Shown: positions 1 to 6,175 of the stretch, piece by piece | How positions within the stretch are numbered: the stretch's first letter is position 1 | Layout: each line of letters begins with the position of its first letter | NCBI GenBank assembly: GCA_964596165.1 | Contig: CAZQTW010000116.1 | Span: 1 to 11,620 of the forward strand | Source of the DNA: CAYUQT01 sp964596165 | GTDB taxonomy: Bacteria; Planctomycetota; Phycisphaerae; UBA1845; JAFGLZ01 | Reading direction: 5' to 3' | Length of the DNA: 11,620 nt | The notes under the pieces: generated by a model | What the model was told of the DNA's origin: nothing | What the model saw: the letters and a program-made list of their open reading frames with translations, nothing else | The model's database searches: none | Program-made: the position numbers and the translations under genes

Positions 1-60
1 GGACAATGCCCAAAAAGAGATTCCAACCACCGCCATGCACATGCCTGTATTCCGTTTCAT
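1..60 (-). CDS. N-terminal start of an exported protein, cut by the left edge
   Basis: Reading the minus strand from base 60, an ATG opens a frame of 20 codons to the window edge: MKRNTGMCMAVVGISFWALS. A consensus Shine-Dalgarno AGGAGG lies on the minus strand at 68-73, seven bases before the ATG. The peptide has a short basic start (K2, R3) and then a hydrophobic run with small residues, as expected of a Sec signal peptide or a single membrane anchor. The body of the protein lies outside the window, so no function can be given. It is on the same strand as the membrane protein at 213-575 and about 150 bases downstream of it, so co-transcription is possible. The start is well supported by the ribosome binding site; the frame is short because of the edge. 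Confidence 0.6.
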   Translation of the reverse strand, partial: MKRNTGMCMAVVGISFWALS

Positions 61-67
61 CGAAAGA

Positions 68-73
68 CCTCCT
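68..73 (-). promoter_or_regulatory. Shine-Dalgarno AGGAGG for the left-edge gene
   Basis: The plus strand reads CCTCCT, so the minus strand carries a perfect AGGAGG seven bases before the ATG at 58-60. This is the main support for the partial gene at the window edge. Confidence 0.6.
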
Positions 74-212
74 GACGTCGAGCTATCATTCGTGAGCTTT
101 CAGTTGTCAGTACAACCTCACCGGGCACATCGGACGCCCACCCCAGCAGGGGAAGTACCCCTTTCTTTCTCCTCCATTCGGCAGCACAGACGAGGGCGTG
201 CGAACCCTGTCC

Positions 213-575
213 TCACCCGAGTACCTCTCCGTTTTGCCCGTCAACCTTGTCAGGACTCCTGCCATCGCGCCTCTCGACGGATTGCCACGTATCTAAGGAG
301 GAATCTGGCTGATGCGTGGGCAAGTGCCGTCGCCACAATCTCGATACGACGTCAGCCAAGTCACAGGAATTTGCAGCCAGGAAGACCATCACTGGCAGGA
401 TCCCGAACATGAATGCCCATCCGGTGATCGGAAGATCACATAGGCCTGCGAGTTTCAGCGGTATTAGCACGCCCCACATTACCCCAAGCGCTACGAGTGG
501 AAGGACGATGCGGAAAAACCAGCGCCTTCTCTGTCTGCGTGCACGAAACCGACTCACTCGGACATGAGGTCTCAT
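213..575 (-). CDS. Small basic membrane protein with two predicted helices
   Basis: A 120-residue protein of unrecognised family. The first 18 residues carry nine arginines (MRPHVRVSRFRARRQRRR). A hydrophobic segment follows at about 21-42 and a second at about 49-70, then a hydrophilic, charged tail of about 50 residues. The layout suggests an inner-membrane protein with both ends in the cytoplasm. I chose the ATG at 573-575 because GGAGAA lies about ten bases upstream; ATGs at 623 and 707 in the same frame would extend it to 148 or 164 residues but have no clear ribosome binding site. It follows the RHS fragment on the same strand (RHS stop at 744), which is the usual place for an immunity gene. 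That role is inferred from position and membrane topology only. Confidence 0.5.
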   Translation of the reverse strand: MRPHVRVSRFRARRQRRRWFFRIVLPLVALGVMWGVLIPLKLAGLCDLPITGWAFMFGILPVMVFLAANSCDLADVVSRLWRRHLPTHQPDSSLDTWQSVERRDGRSPDKVDGQNGEVLG

Positions 576-743
576 TGATGCCGGTTCTCCCGATGTTGAA
601 CCCGTGATCTTCGTCTCACCCATGGATCTAAAGTAGTCCGCCCGGTCCCGGTCGTCCCGCGTCCATCTGTGTTCTGGCGCGGAACCCACCGCAACCCGAA
701 CGTTCATACGCCCGCAGGCGCCAGTACAGCTTAAATGATGTCC

Positions 744-1745
744 CTACTCTAGGCCCGCCTTTTTTGCCCACCATTCTGAAAGACCAAGGGCGTCTAGGAT
801 GTACGCTTGCGTTGCGCCACCTACAGTCGCTCCAAGAACTTCCGCAGCTTCCGATATATGCTCCGGACTCACTGTCACGCTGAAAAATACGTTCTCGCCT
901 AGCCAACCGGCGGCACCACCAGAAGCTGCACCAAAGGCCGCACCCAACGCCGCATCCCCGAGAACACGCAGCCATGATTTTCTCTCCAATGCGTCCTTTG
1001 TTGCGGCACTGATAGCTCCGGAAACTGCGCCTGCAGCGGCCGCTCTTCCCGCAATCGTCATGACCAAGCCTATTCTAGAGGCTGCGAAGGCGAATCCTCC
1101 TACCCCGCCAAGGGCTCCCGAAACGAACCCAAGTCCCGCCTCCCATGCGACATCTTCTGCTGTCGCGCCTGGTTTCACCGCCTTGCCGACCGCGCCCCAC
1201 AGTGCACCAAAGAGTGCGTTCATAACCCCTGAAACAACCATCTGCTCCCCGTAACTTGCTTGCTTGCCCTGGGGATCTCTGTAGATGTTAGGGTTGCTCC
1301 GCAAGAACTCATAGAGGTTGTTCAGCTCGCTACTGGATAGTGCGCGACCAAGGTTCTTCGCCCAGACCGGATCCCTTGCCGACCCGACAAGACGCTTTAA
1401 CTCCCGGCGCAGCGCATCGAAATCGACCAAGGCTAGTGGGTCGCGTTGGAGGAAGCGGCCGTGGGTGGGGTCGTAGAAGCGGGCGCGGAAGTCGTACACC
1501 GTCACCGTCTGCGGCGAGGCGCCGCTCGTCTTGTAACTGCATCGGATGCGGCCCTGGAAGCCCCACGGCTGGTAACTCGGCAACTCCGGCGGGATGCGGG
1601 CCTTGGTCAGGTCCCGCAGATCGATATTGCCGTCGTTGTTGACGTCGTACTTGGCCAACTCGCCCGTGGCCGACTCGCCCAGGTGGTTCCGGATGCCGAT
1701 GAAGAGGTCCCAGTGCGTGTTGATCTCACGACGACGCCCATACAC
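744..1745 (-). CDS. RHS repeat-associated core, C-terminal fragment with variable tip (5'-truncated)
   Basis: RHS proteins are large YD-repeat shells that encapsulate and deliver a C-terminal toxin or adhesive tip. Only the C-terminal end is present. The RHS core is visible as VYDFRARFYDPTHGRFLQRDP (split here as residues 83-103), then NLYEF with SNP at about 143-152, and the terminal DPQGK at about 157-161. A dockerin-like calcium loop, DVNNDGNIDLRDL, sits at about 34-46. After DPQGK comes a Gly/Ala-rich hydrophobic tip (about 165-283) and a more polar end of about 50 residues. The listed start is a GTG inside the motif YEYDVYGR, so it is not a natural beginning: the frame is open back to an in-frame TGA at 1839-1841, with RHS-like residues only from about GRLIRAYEYDVYGR onward. 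All upstream YD repeats are missing. It is probably a remnant or a spare rhs tip. The tip coding region (744-1430) looks less GC-rich than the core part, as often seen where tips are exchanged. Confidence 0.65.
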   Translation of the reverse strand: MYGRRREINTHWDLFIGIRNHLGESATGELAKYDVNNDGNIDLRDLTKARIPPELPSYQPWGFQGRIRCSYKTSGASPQTVTVYDFRARFYDPTHGRFLQRDPLALVDFDALRRELKRLVGSARDPVWAKNLGRALSSSELNNLYEFLRSNPNIYRDPQGKQASYGEQMVVSGVMNALFGALWGAVGKAVKPGATAEDVAWEAGLGFVSGALGGVGGFAFAASRIGLVMTIAGRAAAAGAVSGAISAATKDALERKSWLRVLGDAALGAAFGAASGGAAGWLGENVFFSVTVSPEHISEAAEVLGATVGGATQAYILDALGLSEWWAKKAGLE

Positions 1746-1840
1746 GTCATATTCGTACGCGCGGATCAGACGGCCACTATCGCCGGGTGCGTGACAAACG
1801 GGGCAGGCCTCGCCGAGACGGGGGACTCCGGGTCGCGATC

Positions 1841-1905
1841 ATTCCGGGGCCTGAAGGGCCCGAACACGAGTAGCCGGGGACGGAGCTAAACGCAGTCCCC
1901 GGAAT
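1841..1905. repeat. Nested palindromic element (two hairpins with an alternative outer pairing)
   Basis: Three inverted pairings are visible. GGGCC/GGCCC at 1847-1861 has a TGAAG loop. CCGGGGAC at 1874-1881 pairs perfectly with GTCCCCGG at 1895-1902, with a 13-base loop. ATTCCGGGG at 1841-1849 pairs with CCCCGGAAT at 1897-1905 as a competing outer stem. The element lies exactly where the RHS frame stops being open. It resembles a REP/BIME-type interspersed repeat; I cannot tell its copy number from one window. Confidence 0.6.
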
Positions 1906-1923
1906 GCGTGATGTGCAAACGAG

Positions 1924-2001
1924 CAAGCCCCGAAGGGGCGCAACAGATGCACCGGGCCAAGCTTCCCCCGTTACCGTTCCGGTGCGCCCCTTCGGGGCTT
2001 G
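1924..2001. repeat. 19-base inverted repeat pair built on GCCCCGAAGGGGC
   Basis: CAAGCCCCGAAGGGGCGCA at 1924-1942 has its exact reverse complement at 1983-2001. Each arm is itself a palindrome (five-base GCCCC/GGGGC stem with a three-base loop). The arms can therefore form two small hairpins or one long stem with a 40-base loop. This is the form of a REP doublet. Confidence 0.65.
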
Positions 2002-2048
2002 GCGAAGCGGGGCGGACTGTATACCGCGGGTCGTTGACCGCCCGCTAC

Positions 2049-2075
2049 CTTTGTGGAGCCCCTTCGGGGCCAAAG
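2049..2075. repeat. Third copy of the GCCCC-TTC-GGGGC palindrome
   Basis: GCCCCTTCGGGGC at 2058-2070 repeats the core of the inverted pair at 1924-2001. It is flanked by CTTTG (2049-2053) and CAAAG (2071-2075), which extend the stem across a small bulge. No poly-T tract follows, so it does not look like an intrinsic terminator. Confidence 0.5.
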
Positions 2076-2396
2076 CCAACCGGCCAATTCCGTGCCGCCC
2101 CCCTTATCGTCCTGCCGGTGAAAGGCGTCGATCTCATGTTGATCCCTTCTTCTGATGCCAACAGTGTCACCTCCGCCCCTTCAGGCGTCCAATCAAGGAT
2201 TCACGTGGGAGGGCAAGTTCACAGCCGGATGACCATCCCATCGAAAACCTCATTCTCATCCAGAACGCGGCTTCACGCCGTAGCGAAATGGGGCCGGGCG
2301 CGTGACGGAACGACCTGCCCTCACTACACTCTAATCGAAAGTAGGATGTGTTCATGATTTCGCGGATCGAAGGGCCATCTGAAACGGAGGAACAAG
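2076..2396. other. Intergenic stretch with no supported gene
   Basis: Frames that cross this stretch read through the palindromes or into the shadow of the next gene and look non-protein. A small hairpin CGGC-TTCAC-GCCG lies at 2268-2280, similar in form to the upstream palindromes. The end carries the ribosome binding site of the next gene (GGAGG at 2386-2390). I see no clear promoter or RNA gene. Confidence 0.4.
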
Positions 2397-3878
2397 ATGA
2401 CGAGACGCACGCGTTCGCTGACGATCGTCCTGTTTGCTCTATCATACCCGGCCGTCGCGCCGGCTCAGACGCCGGCAATCGCGATCGGATCGCGGCTGGA
2501 GCTGTTCGTCGACAACTACCTGATCGAATCGCTCGCAGGTGGGGCAAGGCTTCGCCTGCACGAGCCCATCGCCCGCGAATTGGCCTTGGTCCATGACGCA
2601 CCGTGGGAGGGCAACTCCTGCGGATACCACACGGTGTTTCAGGACGGCAACGTCTATCGCATGTACTACCGCGGCGGCGAGCAGACGCTCAAAGGCGAGC
2701 CCGAGCCTCGGCCGTTCACCGTGTGCTATGCCGAGAGCAAGGACGGCATTCACTGGCAAAAGCCGGACCTCGGCCTGGTGGAGTACGGCGGCTCCAAGCA
2801 CAACAACATCCTCTGGACGGGCGAGGTCGGACACAACTTCGTCCCGTTCAAGGACGCCAACCCGGACTGCAAGCCCGAGGCCCGGTACAAGGCCGTTGCC
2901 TTGGAGGGCAAGGGTCTGACGGCCTTTCAATCGGCCGACGGCATCCACTGGTCGCGGATGAGCGACAAACCCATCATGACCCAGGGCGCGTTCGACAGCC
3001 AAAACCTCATCTTCTGGGACACCGTCCGAGGCGAGTATCGGGCCTACTGGCGCGACTTCCGAAACGGCCTGAGGGACATTCGCACCGCGGTCTCGAAGGA
3101 CTTCCTGAAATGGGGCGAGTCGACTTGGCTCTCTTATCCCGGTGCGCCGCCCGAGGAACTCTACACGAACCAGATCCTGCCCTACTACCGCGCCCCGCAC
3201 ATCTTCCTGGGATTCCCCACGCGGTATCTCGACCGCGGCTGGTCGGACTCGATGCGGGCCCTGCCTGAACTCGAGCATCGCGAGTTGCGATCGAAGACCT
3301 CGCCGCGCGAGGGTACCGCCCTGACCGACGGCCTGTTCATGGCCGGCCGCGACGGCACGACGTTCCATCGCTGGGACCGCGTCTTCATCCGCCCCGGCTT
3401 ACGCACGGCCGACAACTGGGTCTATGGCGACAACTACCAGTCGTGGGGGATCGTCGAGACCGATTCGCTGATCGAGAATGCCCCCAAGGAACTGTCCGTC
3501 TACGCGACCGAAAGCTACTGGACCGGCAAGAGCTGCAAGCTCCGCCGGTTCACACTCCGCATCGACGGCTTCGTGTCCGTCGAATCCCCATTGGGCGGCG
3601 GCGAACTGATTACCAAGCCAATCACATTCGAGGGACGAAATCTGGTGCTGAACTTCTCGACGTCGGCCGCCGGAAGCATCCGAGTCGAGATCCAGGATGC
3701 GAACGGGAAACCCATCGACGGCTACACCTTGGCCGACTCCACGGACGTCTTCGGCGACACGCTGGAGCGGGTGGTCGGTTGGAAGGCCGGCAACGACATC
3801 GGCGCACTGGCCGGCAAGCCCATTCGCCTGCGATTCGTCATGAAGGACGCGGATCTTTACTCCATCCGGTTCCGTTGA
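2397..3878 (+). CDS. Secreted GH43/GH32-like five-bladed beta-propeller protein
   Basis: A 493-residue exported protein. Residues 1-23 form a Sec signal peptide (MTRRTRSLTIVLFALSYPAV, then APAQ as likely cleavage site). Residues about 30-390 have the pattern of the GH32/GH43/GH62/GH68 five-bladed propeller clan: repeated aromatic strands such as YRMYYRGG, CYAESKDGIHWQKPDLGLVEYGG in two parts, FQSADGIHWSR and YRAYWRDFR. The last 95 residues form a beta-sandwich-like module ending in RLRFVMKDADLYSIRFR, a tail I recognise from many planctomycete secreted proteins. The likely role is binding or hydrolysis of a polysaccharide in the periplasm or outside the cell. I cannot assign substrate or catalytic residues, and it may be a non-catalytic relative. 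GGAGG at 2386-2390 lies six bases before the ATG. It stands alone, with 276 bases before the next start. Confidence 0.85.
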   Translation: MTRRTRSLTIVLFALSYPAVAPAQTPAIAIGSRLELFVDNYLIESLAGGARLRLHEPIARELALVHDAPWEGNSCGYHTVFQDGNVYRMYYRGGEQTLKGEPEPRPFTVCYAESKDGIHWQKPDLGLVEYGGSKHNNILWTGEVGHNFVPFKDANPDCKPEARYKAVALEGKGLTAFQSADGIHWSRMSDKPIMTQGAFDSQNLIFWDTVRGEYRAYWRDFRNGLRDIRTAVSKDFLKWGESTWLSYPGAPPEELYTNQILPYYRAPHIFLGFPTRYLDRGWSDSMRALPELEHRELRSKTSPREGTALTDGLFMAGRDGTTFHRWDRVFIRPGLRTADNWVYGDNYQSWGIVETDSLIENAPKELSVYATESYWTGKSCKLRRFTLRIDGFVSVESPLGGGELITKPITFEGRNLVLNFSTSAAGSIRVEIQDANGKPIDGYTLADSTDVFGDTLERVVGWKAGNDIGALAGKPIRLRFVMKDADLYSIRFR

Positions 3879-4035
3879 GGCGTGGTCGAAACCGTCCGAT
3901 CCGGGAGACTGGGCTTACACTCGGGTCGTCCAGCACGCCTCAGACGCGCCGGCCATTCACACAGGTGGCGGAGTCTGTCTTGTCGCGTGATCCGTTGAAA
4001 CGCACCCTGTTTGTATGCCCACCATGGTATTTCAC

Positions 4036-4065
4036 TGGACTAACATAAGGATGACTGCATATAAA
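4036..4065 (+). promoter_or_regulatory. Possible sigma-70-type promoter for the PEP-CTERM gene
   Basis: TGGACT at 4036-4041 and TATAAA at 4060-4065 are separated by 18 bases. They lie in an unusually AT-rich patch about 90 bases before the proposed GTG start. The -35 box matches the E. coli consensus at four of six positions. Planctomycete promoters are poorly defined, so this is tentative. Confidence 0.3.
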
Positions 4066-4144
4066 GTAGTATCTACATGGTAGTTGTTCGTTGAGGGGAG
4101 ATCATCCCTTACGATGTGCAGAACAACCTGGTCTTAGATCGGAT

Positions 4145-4149
4145 GGAGG
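4145..4149 (+). promoter_or_regulatory. Ribosome binding site that selects the GTG start at 4155
   Basis: GGAGG at 4145-4149 stands five bases before the GTG at 4155 and overlaps the in-frame ATG at 4143, which has no ribosome binding site of its own. This favours GTG as the start of the PEP-CTERM protein. Confidence 0.45.
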
Positions 4150-4154
4150 TATGT

Positions 4155-5312
4155 GTGTCTCGAGGCTCATTCGCTATAACTATAGTCGGTATAACGGCTT
4201 GTATGATCCCGTCTGTGGTCCATGGCTGGACGGTCCAACGGGTGACGACCACCGGCTTTGACGGATCGTTCTGGGTGGACGGTGACAAGGCTGTTTACGT
4301 CGCGGGTGGGGAGGTCTTCCAATACGATGGCCATCAGTCCACACAGATCTCAAATACGGGCGGGAAGGCAAAGGAATGTAGGGCATCGTCCGGTTCGATC
4401 GTCTGGAATGCATGGGACGGGCACGACCTCGAGATGTTCCTCTACCAAGGGGGCACCACGCGCCAACTGACGGACAATGAGGTCTATGACGTTAGGCCGG
4501 ATATGTCCGGTTCCGACGTCGTATGGGATACGTATGAAGACTCGAAGATCATGCTCTTTGACGGCTCAACCACACGCGAACTGGGAACCGGCTACGGCGC
4601 CCGGGTGTCGTCCGGACGTGTGGCCTGGTGCGGGTCTGGTGGAGCAGACGCGGAGATATTCTTGTACGAGGGAGGCACCGTTCGACAACTTACTGACAAT
4701 GAGGGAATTAATGACCTGTCTCCACAAGTCTCCGATCAATACGTCATGTGGAAGGCCGTGGATTTCGGCGGGGGCTACCTTGGAACCATTTGCGTGAATG
4801 ACGGGGCTTCCACGATTGAACTGGGGCGCGGCTTTGCGCCGCAACTCTCGGGCTCAAAGGTCGTCTTTGCTACTGAGCTTAGCACTGGTGGGGATTTCGT
4901 ACTGAACACGCTGGCGCTATGGGATGGGTCGAGCATACTTCAGGTCCCTGGCACACAGGGGTACCTGAACCTCAGTCCAGTATTCTGCGGAGACGGCGTC
5001 GCGTGGGTTCGTTTGGACCCGAACGAATCCTCGGAAATGCCGATACAGATCATGTTCTATGATGGCATGAGCATCTCACCTGAATGCATAACAGGGATCA
5101 CCCCTTCGATAGGCATGCTGGCGGAGTACGTGAGCAGATTGGCGACGGGAGAGGTCATGGATATCATCCACGCATCGCCCTCCATGATCTGTTGCTACGG
5201 ATCGAACAACGATCTCTATGCCGCGGTGGTTCCCGAACCGTCAAGCATCTCACTTATGGGCGTCGCGTTGCTGGCGTTAGGACGGATCAGAAACCGGATT
5301 CGCAAGGCATAA
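4155..5312 (+). CDS. PEP-CTERM sorted exported protein with TolB-like beta-propeller repeats
   Basis: About 385 residues from the GTG at 4155; in-frame ATGs at 4143 and 4116 would give 389 or 398. The N terminus (SRGSFAITIVGITACMIPSV, then VHG) is a signal peptide. The body has repeated units of about 45 residues with a GGTTRQLTDNE or GGTVRQLTDNE strand and paired VVW/VAW strands, as in TolB-like propellers. The C terminus carries the full PEP-CTERM signal: VPEPSS, a hydrophobic helix (ISLMGVALLALG) and a basic tail RIRNRIRKA. In organisms with exosortase (EpsH/XrtA family) this tail is cut, and the protein is exported and usually linked to exopolysaccharide or the cell envelope. No exosortase gene is in the window. 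The gene looks more AT-rich than its neighbours, suggesting a different origin. The ligand of the propeller is unknown. Confidence 0.85.
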   Translation: MSRGSFAITIVGITACMIPSVVHGWTVQRVTTTGFDGSFWVDGDKAVYVAGGEVFQYDGHQSTQISNTGGKAKECRASSGSIVWNAWDGHDLEMFLYQGGTTRQLTDNEVYDVRPDMSGSDVVWDTYEDSKIMLFDGSTTRELGTGYGARVSSGRVAWCGSGGADAEIFLYEGGTVRQLTDNEGINDLSPQVSDQYVMWKAVDFGGGYLGTICVNDGASTIELGRGFAPQLSGSKVVFATELSTGGDFVLNTLALWDGSSILQVPGTQGYLNLSPVFCGDGVAWVRLDPNESSEMPIQIMFYDGMSISPECITGITPSIGMLAEYVSRLATGEVMDIIHASPSMICCYGSNNDLYAAVVPEPSSISLMGVALLALGRIRNRIRKA

Positions 5313-5363
5313 ACCAGTTGGCGATTTGCGGTTGAAGCCGCCCCCACTGAGCCCCCGTTTTCG

Positions 5364-5480
5364 TCACTGCACCGTCCGCAGCGCCGCAACGAACGGATCG
5401 ACGTCGAACACAAACCCGAATGCCGGCGCGACCCGCCAGAGTCCCAGTTCCTTGGCCCACTGGGCTCGGCAGCTCTCCTT
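5364..5480 (-). pseudogene. 3'-end fragment of an isochorismatase-like gene (duplicate of the gene at 6162)
   Basis: Read on the minus strand, codons from 5480 to the TGA at 5364-5366 give KESCRAQWAKELGLWRVAPA, FGFVFDVDPFVAALRTVQ and stop. This matches the last 40 or so residues of the intact protein at 6162-7112, apart from AL to AP and a different last few residues. At DNA level 5379-5480 and 6186-6287 differ at only four of 102 positions, at least two of which are silent. Nothing homologous continues past 5481, where the toxin-antitoxin upstream region begins. It has no start and is only 38 codons, so it is a remnant of a second gene copy. Confidence 0.75.
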
Positions 5481-5493
5481 CCTGAGGAACCAA

Positions 5494-5537
5494 TCATGAG
5501 ATACCTGTCGGGCCGTGATGTTGCAGGTCTGTCATGA
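5494..5537. promoter_or_regulatory. Imperfect 14-base inverted repeat, likely operator of the toxin-antitoxin operon
   Basis: TCATGAGATACCTG at 5494-5507 matches the reverse complement of CAGGTCTGTCATGA at 5524-5537 at 12 of 14 positions, with a 16-base spacer. The dyad ends about 50 bases before the antitoxin start, within the only intergenic space that can hold the promoter. Antitoxins of this kind usually repress their own operon, so this is a plausible binding site. It has not been shown. Confidence 0.45.
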
Positions 5538-5588
5538 TAGAATGGCCTGCTACTCGGTTTGATAGGACGTCACAGAATGAGGTGATCC

Positions 5589-5810
5589 ATGAGCGACTGG
5601 ATTGACGTGAATCCAAGGATCTGTTCGGGCAAGCCCATCATTCGGGGCACTCGGATCATGGTGAAGAACATCCTCGGAATGGTCGCCGGAGGCTACACCC
5701 TGGAACGGATCATCAGAGCCTATCCCGAACTGACGCCGGAAATGGTGCAGGGCGCGCTCGAGTATGCTGCCCAGGTCGTCGACGAGGAGCAGGTCATTGC
5801 CCATGAGTGA
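5589..5810 (+). CDS. DUF433 family antitoxin
   Basis: A 73-residue protein of the DUF433 (COG2442) family. The hallmark is near the N terminus: GKPIIRGTRI at about 14-23, followed by VKNILGMVAGGYTLERIIRAY (split 25-35 and 36-45) and the helix ELTPEMVQGALEYAA at about 47-61. The family folds as a winged helix-turn-helix and is typically the antitoxin of a DUF5615 PIN-like toxin, binding toxin and operator. GAGG at 5579-5582 lies six bases before the ATG. Its TGA (5808-5810) overlaps the toxin ATG as TGATG, so the two are translationally coupled. The length is normal for the family. The operon starts right after the broken isochorismatase-like fragment. Confidence 0.85.
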   Translation: MSDWIDVNPRICSGKPIIRGTRIMVKNILGMVAGGYTLERIIRAYPELTPEMVQGALEYAAQVVDEEQVIAHE

Positions 5811-6175
5811 TGCCGATGACAACCATCCTGCTCGATCAGAACGTTTCGCGTGAGATCGTCGGCTGGCTTGCCGACATTCGTCCTGAGTGGAGGGTGTATC
5901 ACACCAGCGATCTTGGGCTCGCCGGAGAGCCGGATGAGGTTCTGTACACGTGGGCTCAGCAGAACGGGGCTGCCATCATCACCTTCGATGAGGACTTTGC
6001 CGATGTCCGTATGCGTGCTCTTGGCGCGCATCACGGCATCATCCGCCTCAAGGTTTGGCCGACGACCGTGGAGAAGACCCGCTGGGCCATCGAGCGACTG
6101 CTGCAATCCGTGCCGGATGACAATTGGCGCGGCGCTTTGGTGATTGTCGACAACCGGAAGATCAGGATTCGTTGA
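5810..6175 (+). CDS. DUF5615 family PIN-like ribonuclease toxin
   Basis: A 121-residue protein of the DUF5615 (COG4634) PIN-like family, the usual partner of DUF433; the pair corresponds to what is called VapBC45 in Mycobacterium tuberculosis. Acidic residues typical of the fold are present: D9 in ILLDQNVSR, D34 in HTSDLGLAGEPDEV, and D60/D62 in IITFDEDFADVR. They are expected to bind metal and cut RNA, though the target is unknown. I chose ATG 5810 because it overlaps the antitoxin stop; GTG 5807 and ATG 5816 are alternatives. The last 14 bases overlap, tail-to-tail, the end of the minus-strand isochorismatase-like gene. All expected motifs are intact, so the toxin is probably functional. 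Confidence 0.85.
   Translation: MPMTTILLDQNVSREIVGWLADIRPEWRVYHTSDLGLAGEPDEVLYTWAQQNGAAIITFDEDFADVRMRALGAHHGIIRLKVWPTTVEKTRWAIERLLQSVPDDNWRGALVIVDNRKIRIR

Noticed and set aside
149..166. GGGGAAGTACCCC followed by CTTTCTTTCT as a terminator
   Set aside because: The four-base stem is too weak and the T-run is broken; no plus-strand gene ends before it.
35..412. Plus-strand open frame of 125 codons
   Set aside because: It is rich in Arg/Pro/Ser, has no ribosome binding site, and overlaps the better-supported minus-strand membrane protein and left-edge gene.
628..975. Minus-strand frame overlapping the RHS end
   Set aside because: It is a shadow of the RHS tip in another frame, with Cys/Arg/Trp-rich composition.
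1777..2079. Minus-strand frame of 100 codons
   Set aside because: It reads through the palindromic repeats; the peptide simply mirrors the repeated GC hairpins.
1908..2357. Plus-strand frame of 149 codons
   Set aside because: It also reads through the palindromes, has no ribosome binding site and no recognisable protein features.
2442..3368. Long minus-strand frame of 308 codons
   Set aside because: It is an antisense shadow of the GH43-like gene caused by high GC; residues are mostly Val/Arg/Ala/Gly with no fold pattern.
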